In this document: positions 34,392-43,813 of the stretch, piece by piece
Layout of the letters: each line of letters begins with the position of its first letter
Numbering within the stretch: the stretch's first letter is position 1
NCBI RefSeq assembly: GCF_900149705.1
Contig: NZ_LT703001.1
Coordinates: 558,001-622,000 of the forward strand
DNA length: 64,000 nt
Direction: 5' to 3'
Source of the DNA: Sphingorhabdus sp. Alg231-15
GTDB lineage: Bacteria > Pseudomonadota > Alphaproteobacteria > Sphingomonadales > Sphingomonadaceae
The notes under the pieces: generated by a model
The model's database searches: none
Told to the model about the DNA's origin: nothing
What the model saw: the letters and a program-made list of their open reading frames with translations, nothing else
Translations under genes and position numbers: made by a program

Positions 34392-35797
34392 AGGCACTCT
34401 TGTAGCGCTTTCGGGATATGATCAATCAGTATCTCCGGCGAAAAGGCAGGTCCGGCTAGTTTAGCCGCGCGGCTGTGTAACCATTGCCCCTGCTTTGCTG
34501 CCAGAAAAACATCTTTCTCGTTCGCAAAGCGGGCGGCGATCATACCCACCAGAACATCGCCTGTTCCCGCAGTGGAAAGCCAGCTTGATGATGCAGGTGC
34601 CAAAGCCGCGGTGCCTTCGGGATCAGCGATCACGCTATTATTGCCTTTGTGAACAACAACGGCACCGCTTTCGCTGGCCAATATTCTCGTAAGGTCGATT
34701 TTCGATCCTTTGTCGTTTTCAGACAATGCCGCAAATTCACCGGCATGTGGGGTCATAATGACTGGTGCTGATCGGTCTTTCAAACGGTTGAGATCTGTTT
34801 TCCCTAAAAGGATCAAAGCATCGGCATCGAGCAAAACCGGCTTGTCGATATCCAAAACCAGATCCAGCAGCCTTTCCGCATGGCTATCACGGCCAAGCCC
34901 GGGCCCGATCACAATGATCGCGATCCTGTCATCGGACAATTGCCCTTGGAGCTGCGCTCCATTCTCATGAGGTTCGACAACAATACTATGGTTGGGCGAC
35001 GAAAAACCGGTTTCCGCAAATATCTTCACATAACCTGCTCCTGAGCGCTGCGCGGCCAAGCCAGATAATTTGGCCGCTCCCGGCATGCTGCCAGCGACAA
35101 CAGCAACCAGTCCTCTTGTATATTTATGGTCGTCTGTCTTGGGCGGCTCTATTGTGGGTCGCGCCAGTAATTGGACCGCCGAAGCGGCATCTACGCCAAT
35201 GTCGACCCCGGCCAAGCCTCCCATTAGTCCACAAGCTGGTGCAAGATAGTGCGCTGGTTTGAACGCTCCTAGCGCAATAGTCAGGTCATATCGGGACACC
35301 GGATTAAGTATCGCCCCGGTATCGGTTTCAATACCGCTGGGAAGATCAATCGCTACCCGTCGCTCGGCTTCGTTGAACAGACGTTGGTGGTGATCCAATA
35401 AGGTGCCACTCACAGGTCGGGTCAATCCAGTTCCGAACAGGCAATCGATAAATTGTTTTGCTGGTCGCGCATCGTCCAAGGCAAATGTTTGTCCCTGCCA
35501 CAGAGATTTTGCATTTTTCGCCGCATTCGTCGTAGGTTCGCCGCTCGCTGCTATGGCAACATCCGTCTCTTTTTCCAACAACGCCTGGGCGATGACATAT
35601 CCATCGCCGCCATTATTCCCGGGACCGCATAGTATCAATGTTGGGCAATGCGGTGCCGCGCGCCAGATGTAATCAGCCGCACCGGTTCCCGCCCTGTGCA
35701 TCAACTCGATCACCGATGTTCCATTATCTATCAAGCGCTGCTCAGCTGCCTGCATCTGTGCAGCTGTCAGGATATGCCCATGATTGAGCACGGCCAC
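34388..35797 (-). CDS. nnr: Bifunctional NAD(P)H-hydrate epimerase/dehydratase
   Basis: 469 aa. Repairs damaged NAD(P)HX. N-terminal YjeF epimerase domain (about 1-210): CGPGNNGGDGYVIAQAL, DCLFGTGLTRPVSG, AIDLPSGIETDTG. C-terminal ADP-dependent dehydratase domain: VAVVAGSMPGAAKLSGLAA, VIVIGPGLGRDSHAE, MTPHAGEFAAL and STAGTGDVLVGMIAA. Both halves look intact. Coupled to the RNA methyltransferase by a 4-base overlap and 2 bases from the lipoprotein gene. Confidence 0.96.
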   Translation of the reverse strand: MAVLNHGHILTAAQMQAAEQRLIDNGTSVIELMHRAGTGAADYIWRAAPHCPTLILCGPGNNGGDGYVIAQALLEKETDVAIAASGEPTTNAAKNAKSLWQGQTFALDDARPAKQFIDCLFGTGLTRPVSGTLLDHHQRLFNEAERRVAIDLPSGIETDTGAILNPVSRYDLTIALGAFKPAHYLAPACGLMGGLAGVDIGVDAASAVQLLARPTIEPPKTDDHKYTRGLVAVVAGSMPGAAKLSGLAAQRSGAGYVKIFAETGFSSPNHSIVVEPHENGAQLQGQLSDDRIAIIVIGPGLGRDSHAERLLDLVLDIDKPVLLDADALILLGKTDLNRLKDRSAPVIMTPHAGEFAALSENDKGSKIDLTRILASESGAVVVHKGNNSVIADPEGTAALAPASSSWLSTAGTGDVLVGMIAARFANEKDVFLAAKQGQWLHSRAAKLAGPAFSPEILIDHIPKALQECL

Positions 35798-35799
35798 TA

Positions 35800-36240
35800 C
35801 TAGTTACCAGCTTGTGGTGCCGGTCCATCCGCTTGATTGGCGGCATCGGCCGTATCTGCCGTCTTCATGCGCGCAGACATAAGATATTTGTCAGAACCCA
35901 CGCTCACCAAAATCCTGTCATCTTCGACAATTTCGATTCTGGCTTTCTCCGAACCATCCGCAGCTTCCAGTCCGCGACCGTCGGTGAGGACATTAAACCG
36001 ACGAAAGCCCCCATCGGGATGCCGGACGATCAGGGTCACACCATTTTCCCCAGACAGACGTTCAGTTTGGCAACCACTCGAAAAACTAGTGTCGCCATTA
36101 ATCGCACATTCGATCCTGCCATCATCAGCAGCTTGCGCTACTGCACTATCCTCTGCCTCTGCCAGGATGCTGTTGTCCGGTTTTCCGCATGCTGAAACCA
36201 GCAAAATGACTGCAAAACTGCTAAATATCCGCGTAGACAT
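35800..36240 (-). CDS. Small lipoprotein of unknown function
   Basis: 146 aa from ATG 36240; the frame extends to 36336 but those residues are overlap with ilvD. Lipoprotein signal with a lipobox at LLVSAC. The mature part has two Cys (IECAINGD and SSGCQTERL) and a segment [19 protein letters not shown], with no recognised domain. It lies between ilvD and nnr, overlapping ilvD by 20 bases. Conserved hypothetical at best. Confidence 0.75.
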   Translation of the reverse strand: MSTRIFSSFAVILLVSACGKPDNSILAEAEDSAVAQAADDGRIECAINGDTSFSSGCQTERLSGENGVTLIVRHPDGGFRRFNVLTDGRGLEAADGSEKARIEIVEDDRILVSVGSDKYLMSARMKTADTADAANQADGPAPQAGN

Positions 36241-37942
36241 GTTTTTCTGCTTTCGCTCCGGGATGGGTGACTGCACCCTTATAGGCCGGACCCACATTTT
36301 GAGCATAGCGCCATAATGCACCTGCCCCATAATCATTCACATGGGGAGTATATTGTGAACGGCGCTCTTCCAGTGTTTTTTCGTCAACTTCGAGATCGAT
36401 TGTACCGACCTCCGCATCGATATTGATGATGTCACCTTCTTCTACCAAGCCAATTGGACCGCCATCGGCCGCTTCCGGACCGACATGACCGATACAAAAG
36501 CCCCGCGTCGCACCTGAAAAACGGCCATCGGTGATGAGGGCTACTTTTTCGCCCATGCCCTGACCATAGAGCGCCGCCGTTGTGGCGAGCATCTCTCGCA
36601 TGCCCGGACCGCCTTTCGGGCCTTCGTTGCGAATAATAATCACAGAACCTTCCTTGATTTCGCGTTTTTCAACCGCGCTAAAGGCATCTTCTTCACATTC
36701 GAATATCTGTGCAGGGCCGCGAAATTGCAGGCGTGCCATTCCGGCAACCTTCACGATTGCACCTTCTGGTGCCAACGAACCTTTCAAGCCAACCACACCG
36801 CCTGTTTCGGTAATTGCATTCTTCACATCATATATGACCTTCTGGTCGCTATTCCATGTAATCTCGTCGATATTCTCGCCCAATGTTTTGCCAGTTACTG
36901 TGATGCAATCACCGTTTAACAGATCATTGTCCATCATGGTTTTCATCAGCATATAGACACCGCCAGCATTGTGCATATCTCTCGCGACATATTTGCCGCC
37001 CGGCTTCAGATCCGCCAAATAAGGCGTTGATTTGAAGGCTTCTGCGACATCAAACAGATCAAAATCAATACCCGCCTCGCTTGCCATGGCTGGAAGGTGG
37101 AGCGCTGCATTGGTTGATCCGCCTGTGGCTGCGACAATACGGGCCGCATTCACAAAGGCCTCTCTGGTGCAGATATCACGCGGACGGAGATTGCGTTCGA
37201 TCAGGTCCATAACCTGACGTCCTGCTGCCACCGCCATATCATCACGGCTCTCATAGGGTGCCGGCGCCATATTGCTATTGGGCAATGACAATCCGATCGC
37301 TTCGGCGACGCAGGCCATCGTGTTGGCCGTAAACTGGCCACCACAGGCACCATGTCCGGGACAGGCGACCTTTTCGAGTTCAATCAATTCCTGTAACGGG
37401 CAGTTTCCGGCACTGTGCTGGCCGACCGCTTCAAAAACATCGACAACCGTGACGTCTTCATTGTGGAAACGACCTGGCAGAATAGAGCCGCCGTAAACGA
37501 AGATAGACGGCACGTTGAGGCGCAGCATTGCCATCATCATTCCGGGCAGACTTTTGTCACAGCCCGCATAACCAATAACCGCATCATAACAATGACCGCG
37601 CACGCTGACTTCGACAGAATCCGCTATCACCTCCCGCGACACGAGCGAGGATTTCATTCCCTGATGTCCCATGGCAATGCCATCGGTCACGGTGATCGTA
37701 TTGAAACGGCGAGGCGTGCCGCCTGCTTCGATAACACCTTCTCGCGCCATATCGGCTTGGGAATCCAGTAAGGTATTGCAAGGCGCGCTATCATTACCTG
37801 CCGACGCAATACCGACAAAGGGTTTGGCGATATCTTCCTCTGTCATGCCCATGGCATAATAATAGCTGCGCTGCGGTGCGCGTTCGGGGCCGACGCTGAC
37901 ATGACGGCTTGGTAGGTTGGATTTATCGAACGTCCGAGTCAT
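36221..37942 (-). CDS. ilvD: Dihydroxy-acid dehydratase
   Basis: 573 aa. Branched-chain amino acid synthesis. Iron-sulfur cysteines in [23 protein letters not shown] and [12 protein letters not shown]; later [12 protein letters not shown] and [15 protein letters not shown]. Length and motifs are normal. Its C-terminal end overlaps the downstream lipoprotein gene. Confidence 0.98.
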   Translation of the reverse strand: MTRTFDKSNLPSRHVSVGPERAPQRSYYYAMGMTEEDIAKPFVGIASAGNDSAPCNTLLDSQADMAREGVIEAGGTPRRFNTITVTDGIAMGHQGMKSSLVSREVIADSVEVSVRGHCYDAVIGYAGCDKSLPGMMMAMLRLNVPSIFVYGGSILPGRFHNEDVTVVDVFEAVGQHSAGNCPLQELIELEKVACPGHGACGGQFTANTMACVAEAIGLSLPNSNMAPAPYESRDDMAVAAGRQVMDLIERNLRPRDICTREAFVNAARIVAATGGSTNAALHLPAMASEAGIDFDLFDVAEAFKSTPYLADLKPGGKYVARDMHNAGGVYMLMKTMMDNDLLNGDCITVTGKTLGENIDEITWNSDQKVIYDVKNAITETGGVVGLKGSLAPEGAIVKVAGMARLQFRGPAQIFECEEDAFSAVEKREIKEGSVIIIRNEGPKGGPGMREMLATTAALYGQGMGEKVALITDGRFSGATRGFCIGHVGPEAADGGPIGLVEEGDIINIDAEVGTIDLEVDEKTLEERRSQYTPHVNDYGAGALWRYAQNVGPAYKGAVTHPGAKAEKHVYADI

Positions 37943-38002
37943 TTATTGGTCCTGCAAAAGAGGGAGCTATATATGCCGATCCTCCTTCCAAAACTGTGGC
38001 CT

Positions 38003-38731
38003 TCACGCAAGCCCTGTTCGTATTTTCTCACACATTCGTAACACTATTTCGGCAAAACGGCGCTGACCGGTTTCGTCCGTAACCAGATCCTGTCGGATTT
38101 CGATTTCAGTATAGGCTTTACCGATATCCTCCGCCTGACTTTTCATCGTCGCATGAAGGTCTTTGCCGGAATAGGGCTGCTGATCGCCAACCACCAAATC
38201 CTCTTGTTCAAGGTGCTGGATTGCCAGACGCGAAGCGGTTTCATATTCATTATACAATACGCCGATCTCCCACGGCCTTTTCTCCTCCGCCCCGTTTGTC
38301 CGCAATTGCGGCGTGAAACTGTGCAGAAACAGTACCAGCGCGGGATCCATATCTTGGATCAATTCCGCAACCCTCCCATGATAGGGATGAAAAAATCGAT
38401 CAAGGCGCGCGTCCCTCTGTATACCAGTGATGGCATTACCGGTTAACACCACGCCGTCACTTTGCTGCGGGATCACTCCGGGTTCATCGGAAAAGCGATT
38501 AAGATCCACAACCAGGCGTGAAACAGTCCCCAATATCGCAAGATAACCGCGTGACTCGGACATATAGCGGGCAATATTGGCTACTCCGATATCATAGGCA
38601 ATATGCTGCTCCAGCAATTCAGGAGCGATGCCAAGTTCGATATCGGACGGCACATGATTGGAGGCATGATCAACCACGATCAGCACGCCCCGGTCTTGCG
38701 GAATGCCAAGAATTTCGAAAGCATCTGTCAT
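38003..38731 (-). CDS. N-formylglutamate amidohydrolase family protein
   Basis: 242 aa from ATG 38731, overlapping the ispE stop by 4 bases (ATGA); an upstream ATG at 38755 is within ispE. Motifs: VLIVVDHASNHVPSDI, AYDIGVANIARYMSE, VVDLNRFSDEPGVIP and YHGRVAELI. The HutG-like/FGase family cleaves N-formyl-L-glutamate; in this context, without hut genes, the substrate is uncertain. Confidence 0.9.
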   Translation of the reverse strand: MTDAFEILGIPQDRGVLIVVDHASNHVPSDIELGIAPELLEQHIAYDIGVANIARYMSESRGYLAILGTVSRLVVDLNRFSDEPGVIPQQSDGVVLTGNAITGIQRDARLDRFFHPYHGRVAELIQDMDPALVLFLHSFTPQLRTNGAEEKRPWEIGVLYNEYETASRLAIQHLEQEDLVVGDQQPYSGKDLHATMKSQAEDIGKAYTEIEIRQDLVTDETGQRRFAEIVLRMCEKIRTGLA

Positions 38732-39582
38732 TTCAATCCCCCAATCATGGTCCAAGCATCTGGCATGGCCAGCTTGACATCTTGCTCGGCCGCGGCGGCC
38801 TCTTCTGCTGTTTCATAAAGCGCGAAACAGGTCGCACCGGATCCTGACATTCGCGCCACAATCGGATCAGTTTGGTCCAGCTCGATCAAAATATCACCGA
38901 TGAGCGGAGCAAGCCGTTCTGCCGGTTCTTGCAAGTCGTTGCGGCCGAATAAAGCCATATCCTTGACATCCCCCCCCTGAAGCGCACCACGATCAATGCC
39001 ATCCCAATCCGCGAAGACCGCTGCGGTCGAGACGGGAATGCGGGGATTTATTAGCAATGCATGATGGCTTTTCAGCGCTCTGTTTTCGATGGGCAGCAGA
39101 TGCTGTCCGATGCCTTTTCCGACGCAGGTCTCGCTGAGAACACATGCGGGAACATCGGCTCCGAGCGGCTCTGACAGGGCGGCCAATTGTGATATCGATA
39201 ACTCGGTATTCCAGAAGCGATTAAGCAAACGCAGGGTTGCCGCAGCATCAGCGGAACCACCGCCAATGCCGGACGCGACCGGCAGACGCTTGTCCAGGAT
39301 GATATCGGCGCCACTTGCTTGATCGGAATGTGATGCCAGCAGCCTTGCCGCATCCAGCACCAGATTATCGGTATTGCTCAAACCTTCTGCACAGGGTCCG
39401 ATTATCGAAAGACTAATCCCCTTCCCCGGCTTTACGGAGACGACATCACCGCAATCGACAAAGGCAAAAACCGTTTCCAGCTCATGATAACCATTGGGTA
39501 GTTTTCGCCGGACATGCAGCGCAAGATTTATCTTCGCGCAGGCAACTTCGCTATCCGCCGATTTCAAATCTTTTGCTGCCAT
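38728..39582 (-). CDS. ispE: 4-diphosphocytidyl-2-C-methyl-D-erythritol kinase
   Basis: 284 aa from ATG 39582; the frame continues to 39678 but the family start is at VACAKINLALHV. GHMP kinase of the MEP isoprenoid pathway: substrate loop KINLALHVRRKLPNGYHEL, ATP loop PVASGIGGGSADAAATLR and C-terminal ARMSGSGATCFALY. The ATG shares its A with the TPR gene stop (TGATG). Confidence 0.96.
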   Translation of the reverse strand: MAAKDLKSADSEVACAKINLALHVRRKLPNGYHELETVFAFVDCGDVVSVKPGKGISLSIIGPCAEGLSNTDNLVLDAARLLASHSDQASGADIILDKRLPVASGIGGGSADAAATLRLLNRFWNTELSISQLAALSEPLGADVPACVLSETCVGKGIGQHLLPIENRALKSHHALLINPRIPVSTAAVFADWDGIDRGALQGGDVKDMALFGRNDLQEPAERLAPLIGDILIELDQTDPIVARMSGSGATCFALYETAEEAAAAEQDVKLAMPDAWTMIGGLK

Positions 39583-41267
39583 CAGGGCGAAACAAGGTCC
39601 GCTTGCAGTCCCAGATCGATTTTTTCGGCAAGCCGCTTCATGTCTTCTGCATCGGCAAATAATTTTGCCGATTTCCAAGCATAGCGCGCTTCATATTTGC
39701 GGCCAACCGTCCAATAGGCATCCCCAAGATGCTCATTGATAGTCGGGTCCTGTGGTTCCCCTGCCCGCGCCCGCTCCAGATATCCAACGGCCTTTTCATG
39801 CTCGCCCGTAATAAAATAGGCCCATCCGAGCGAATCCGTGATCGCCGGTGAAGACGAGCGCATCTTATGCGCCTTCCTGATCGCCTCAATCGCAAATTCG
39901 GTATTTTCACGGCGCTCCAGCTGTGCATAGCCCAGATAGTTCAAAATTGTCGCCGAATTAGGCTGCAATTCATTCGCTTTTTCGAGGGATTCCAGACCTG
40001 CAGGCCAAAGCCCGGCCTGTTCTTGCGCGCTGCCCAGCGAAAGCCAGTAACTGGCCAGCAAATCGCTCGAAAAATTGCGTTTTTCCGCTAGCGCAATAGC
40101 GTGTTTAAAAGACTCAGCAGCCGCTTCATTGTCTCCGCTGACTTGCAAAAGCTGTCCCGACAATATCCGCAATTCAGGTGCTTCCGGGTCCTTTTCTATT
40201 ACGTCGTTCAATCTGATCTTGGCGGCATCATAGTCTTCATCATCGACATATCCTGCAATCTCTCTGCTGATCGCAAGCAACGCATATACGCTATCCCGCG
40301 TGATGTATTTCAGCTTCTTGCGCGCAGCAGCGTTATTCTGGCTGTTTCCATAGGCCTCACCGAGGATTAGATGCCCATAATCGCTGTCAGGGAAAACACG
40401 CGCAGCGGCTTGTGCACCGACTAGACCAAGAAAATAGGCGCGTTGGGATCCTAAATCCGATGCCATTCTTTGCAGCAGGAAACCTGCGCCGACCTGCGCA
40501 TCAACCTTTTGCGCCAGTTTTCGAGCATTGCCGGCTTGAATATCGCGCACCATCTTTGCTTCAGGACCCGTACGCTCGCGATCCAGTATCTTCAGCGCCT
40601 GTTCTTCGTCTTTCTTAGCAAGAAAGTGCCGAGCAGCGATTATCCGAATAGGCGCCATACGCACTTCATTCTGATCGACCAGAGCATCAATTAACTGCAT
40701 GACATCGGCGTCATGGCCACGCGCTAATGCATGCAATATCAGCTGTTCCTGATGATAATAGGAAGCGGTGCTGTCTTTCTTTGCTACTGCAAGATCGGCC
40801 AGCGGACTTTGTCCTGCCGCCGTGGCGAGCCACGCATTGAGCAGAGGTGACAAAAAACCGAAATTCCCGAGCGCTTCCAGCTCAACAGTGGCCTGTCCCG
40901 CAGCCTTGAAATCATCTCGCGCAAACGCATCGGCGAACAGCAACAAAGGCATTTCAGCATCGACCTGACCGCGCAAATCTAGTGTGCGAACGGCCTTGAT
41001 CGCGAGATCAAAATCCCCAACTTCAATGGCCTTTACATAGGCCTTGCTGGCCAGCAGCAGATTATCGGGCTGTTCCTTTAGCGATTCAGCATAAATGGCA
41101 GCAGCGGCAGGCCTATCCGACGATTCCGTCAGTCTCGCTTCGACATACCGGTTCAGCGCATTGGTACCATCACTGCGCTTGGCAAATGCCGGACTGCTGA
41201 CCAGAACGGCGATCAAAACGCCGCCGAAACCTATCTTACATATTGGGGTAATTGGGACCTCCACCAC
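39582..41267 (-). CDS. Tetratricopeptide repeat protein, exported
   Basis: 561 aa from a GTG at 41267 (41264 is also GTG); no in-frame ATG gives a signal peptide, and the frame to 41582 overlaps the ETF-QO gene. Signal-like segment ICKIGFGGVLIAVLVSSPAFA. TPR-like helical repeats occupy most of the rest, clearest near the C-terminus (LESLEKANELQPNSATILNY, AIEAIRKAHKMRSSSPAITD and AVGYLERARAGEPQDPTINE). No enzyme domain. Probably periplasmic scaffolding. Upstream of and coupled to ispE. Confidence 0.82.
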   Translation of the reverse strand: MVEVPITPICKIGFGGVLIAVLVSSPAFAKRSDGTNALNRYVEARLTESSDRPAAAAIYAESLKEQPDNLLLASKAYVKAIEVGDFDLAIKAVRTLDLRGQVDAEMPLLLFADAFARDDFKAAGQATVELEALGNFGFLSPLLNAWLATAAGQSPLADLAVAKKDSTASYYHQEQLILHALARGHDADVMQLIDALVDQNEVRMAPIRIIAARHFLAKKDEEQALKILDRERTGPEAKMVRDIQAGNARKLAQKVDAQVGAGFLLQRMASDLGSQRAYFLGLVGAQAAARVFPDSDYGHLILGEAYGNSQNNAAARKKLKYITRDSVYALLAISREIAGYVDDEDYDAAKIRLNDVIEKDPEAPELRILSGQLLQVSGDNEAAAESFKHAIALAEKRNFSSDLLASYWLSLGSAQEQAGLWPAGLESLEKANELQPNSATILNYLGYAQLERRENTEFAIEAIRKAHKMRSSSPAITDSLGWAYFITGEHEKAVGYLERARAGEPQDPTINEHLGDAYWTVGRKYEARYAWKSAKLFADAEDMKRLAEKIDLGLQADLVSP

Positions 41268-42891
41268 CTTCCGGGACAACCCAGTTAATATTCTGGTTCG
41301 GGTCTTTGATATCACAAGTTTTGCAATGGACGCAATTTTGCGCATTGATCTGGAATTTCGGATTGCCGTCTTCATCCTCGACAAACTCATAAACTCCTGC
41401 CGGACAATAACGCTGAGATGGGCCTGCAAATACCGGCAAGTTAACATCCACCGGCATGGCTGCATCTTTGAGTTGCAGGTGAACCGGTTGATCTTCCTCA
41501 TGATTGGTATTGGACAGGAACACCGAAGACAGTCGATCAAAGCTGATAACACCATCGGGTTTCGGATATTCAATGGGTTCACAATGTTCTGCCCGCTTCA
41601 GGCGCGTATGATCCGGATGATGCTTCATTGTGAACGGCATTTTGATTTTGAAATTTTCCGCCCACATATTGATACCGGCAATGATCGACCCCAGGAAGTC
41701 GCCATATTTTTCAGCTGCTGGCAGCACGTTACGAACCACGCGCAGCTCTTCGCGAACCCAGCTATTTTCATATGCGGTGCCATAAGCGGCCAATTCATCG
41801 CTCTGCCGATCCGCCACAATGGCTTCAAATGCCGCCTCAGCCGCCATCATACCGGTTTTCATGGCGGTATGCGTTCCCTTGATCCGCGGAACATTCACAA
41901 AACCGGCGGAACAACCGATCAGAGCGCCGCCTGGGAAAAACAGTTTGGGCACGGATTGGAACCCGCCATCGTTGATGGCACGAGCGCCATAGGAAATACG
42001 CTTGCCGCCTTCCAGAATCTTGCGGATTTCGGGATGTTGTTTCCACCGCTGCATTTCTTCAAATGGCGACAAATAAGGGTTCTCATAGTTAAGCCAGGTG
42101 ACGAAACCGAGCGCCACTTGATTGTCAGCCTGATGATAGAGAAATCCGCCACCATTGGCACCCGAAGTAAGCGGCCAGCCCTGACTATGAATGACTCTTC
42201 CAGGGACATGCTTTTCAGGCTCGATATCCCAAAGTTCCTTGATCCCCAGACCATAGATCTGTGGTTCGCTGTCTTTCTCCAACGCAAATTTCTCTTTAAG
42301 TATCTTTGTGAGGTGTCCGCGCACACCCTCTGCAAAGAAAGTATATTTTGCATGAAGTTCGAGACCCGGCTGATAATCAGGCTTGTGGCTGCCATCGCGC
42401 GCCACGCCCATATCACCGGTTGCAACACCTTTGACCGAGCCATCATCATTGTAAAGAATTTCAGCAGCGGCAAAGCCTGGAAAGATTTCAACTCCCATAT
42501 TCTCGGCACGCTCACCCAACCAGCGGCATAGATTTCCAAGAGAACCGGTATAGGTTCCCTTATTATGCATGAACGGCGGCGTCATGATGTGAGGAATTGA
42601 ATATTTCTTATTCTTGGTCAGCACCCAGTGTTGATTGTCGGTGACGGGAACCGCCGCCATGGGACAGTCTTCTTCACGCCAGTTGGGCAAAAGTTCATCA
42701 AGTGCTTTGGGATCCACAACCGCGCCCGATAATATATGCGCGCCAATTTCCGAGCCTTTTTCCAGAATACACACGGAGAGATCTTTGCCGGCTTCGTCTG
42801 CCAATTGTTTGAATCGGATAGCCGCGCTTAGTCCTGCTGGCCCGCCACCAACAATGACCACGTCATAAGGCATAGATTCTCGTTCACTCAT
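41236..42891 (-). CDS. Electron transfer flavoprotein-ubiquinone oxidoreductase
   Basis: 551 aa from ATG 42891; 93 further bases are in frame but do not match the family. FAD-binding motif at the start (YDVVIVGGGPAGLSAAIRFK), long membrane-attached body, and the C-terminal 4Fe-4S cluster Cys set (QNCVHCKTCDIKDP plus RYCPAGVYEF). It passes electrons from ETF (beta-oxidation, amino-acid oxidation) to ubiquinone. Divergent from the UDG-like gene. Ends in VPEGGGGPNYPNM, as is usual. Confidence 0.97.
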   Translation of the reverse strand: MSERESMPYDVVIVGGGPAGLSAAIRFKQLADEAGKDLSVCILEKGSEIGAHILSGAVVDPKALDELLPNWREEDCPMAAVPVTDNQHWVLTKNKKYSIPHIMTPPFMHNKGTYTGSLGNLCRWLGERAENMGVEIFPGFAAAEILYNDDGSVKGVATGDMGVARDGSHKPDYQPGLELHAKYTFFAEGVRGHLTKILKEKFALEKDSEPQIYGLGIKELWDIEPEKHVPGRVIHSQGWPLTSGANGGGFLYHQADNQVALGFVTWLNYENPYLSPFEEMQRWKQHPEIRKILEGGKRISYGARAINDGGFQSVPKLFFPGGALIGCSAGFVNVPRIKGTHTAMKTGMMAAEAAFEAIVADRQSDELAAYGTAYENSWVREELRVVRNVLPAAEKYGDFLGSIIAGINMWAENFKIKMPFTMKHHPDHTRLKRAEHCEPIEYPKPDGVISFDRLSSVFLSNTNHEEDQPVHLQLKDAAMPVDVNLPVFAGPSQRYCPAGVYEFVEDEDGNPKFQINAQNCVHCKTCDIKDPNQNINWVVPEGGGGPNYPNM

Positions 42892-43019
42892 CGCATTTTT
42901 CCTGTATTCAACTCGATAATAATTTCTTACATTCGTCCTACCGCAAACTGCAACCCTTTGGACAGAAACATGCTTGCCCGCCAATTGACCAACTCGTCAA
43001 CTCATGACTCTATGCATAG

Positions 43020-43808
43020 ATGAATTTTTCTGCACCTGCACATCCTGAAAACACGTCTTCGCGGCAGATAGAAAGCCTTCGCGACTGGTGGAGCCTAGCG
43101 GGTGTTGACTTGCACTATAACAGCAATCCAGCGTCGCTTCTTGCAGAGACGGCACCAGCAGCGAAGCCTAGCGAACCAATACCAGTCGACAAGGCTGCCC
43201 CTACGGAAAGCAAGCCGCAGCCCACAATCAATGCCACTGAACGCCGGAATTTCAATACAGATTACCCCGAAAATCACGACAAGTTCCTTGCCTTGTTATC
43301 AATGCCGGAAAATCTGGTTGAGACCCAATGGTCGAGCAGTCTTGTTCTACCCGCCGGCGTGATTGAGCCAGAAATAATGACCATTGTCGGAATGCCGGAG
43401 CAAAGCGGTTTGGCGCAAAATTCTCTCTATTCCGAAAAAAGTGCCGCATTATTGGCCAACATGTTGAAAGCAATCGGCTGCGATTCGCAAAATACCTATT
43501 CCGCATCCATCTCGCTGGCGCGGTCCTATGATGGCCGGATTGATCCCGAATATCATGATCTGCTCACGAAAAGGATGACTCATCAGATCGAACTGGTCCA
43601 ACCAAAGAGAATCATATTCTTTGGTGACACGCCCTCTCAGCTGTTTTTCAACGAAAATTTGCTTGCGGCGCGTAAAAATAAACAATTTGTTAACCATATT
43701 TCATCCAAAACAGAGGCGATCGCGACCTTTCATCCGCGGATTTTAGTCGAAAGACCGGAATTCAAGGCGGAGGCGTGGAAAGATTTGCAATTGCTGACAA
43801 GGATTTAG
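43020..43808 (+). CDS. Uracil-DNA glycosylase superfamily protein, degenerate active site
   Basis: 262 aa. The C-terminal 165 residues follow the UDG superfamily: IMTIVGMPEQSG, LLANMLKAIGC, QIELVQPKRIIFFGDTPSQL, IATFHPRILVERPEFKAEAWKDL. The first motif, usually GEAPG with a catalytic Asp or Glu nearby, reads GMPEQSG. The four Cys of iron-sulfur family-4 enzymes are not present. The N-terminal 95 residues are Pro/Ala-rich and low-complexity. Divergent from ETF-QO and just before the lytic transglycosylase. Enzyme activity is doubtful. Confidence 0.8.
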   Translation: MNFSAPAHPENTSSRQIESLRDWWSLAGVDLHYNSNPASLLAETAPAAKPSEPIPVDKAAPTESKPQPTINATERRNFNTDYPENHDKFLALLSMPENLVETQWSSSLVLPAGVIEPEIMTIVGMPEQSGLAQNSLYSEKSAALLANMLKAIGCDSQNTYSASISLARSYDGRIDPEYHDLLTKRMTHQIELVQPKRIIFFGDTPSQLFFNENLLAARKNKQFVNHISSKTEAIATFHPRILVERPEFKAEAWKDLQLLTRI

Positions 43809-43813
43809 GCGTA

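Noticed and set aside
39585-41582. Longer TPR protein starting at 41582
   Set aside because: The extra N-terminal part overlaps the ETF-QO gene in another frame and is unlike an exported protein; a signal peptide starts only after the GTG pair at 41264-41267.
41095-42531. Long plus-strand open frame of 478 codons
   Set aside because: It is antisense to the TPR and ETF-QO genes, both strongly supported, and has no recognisable domain.
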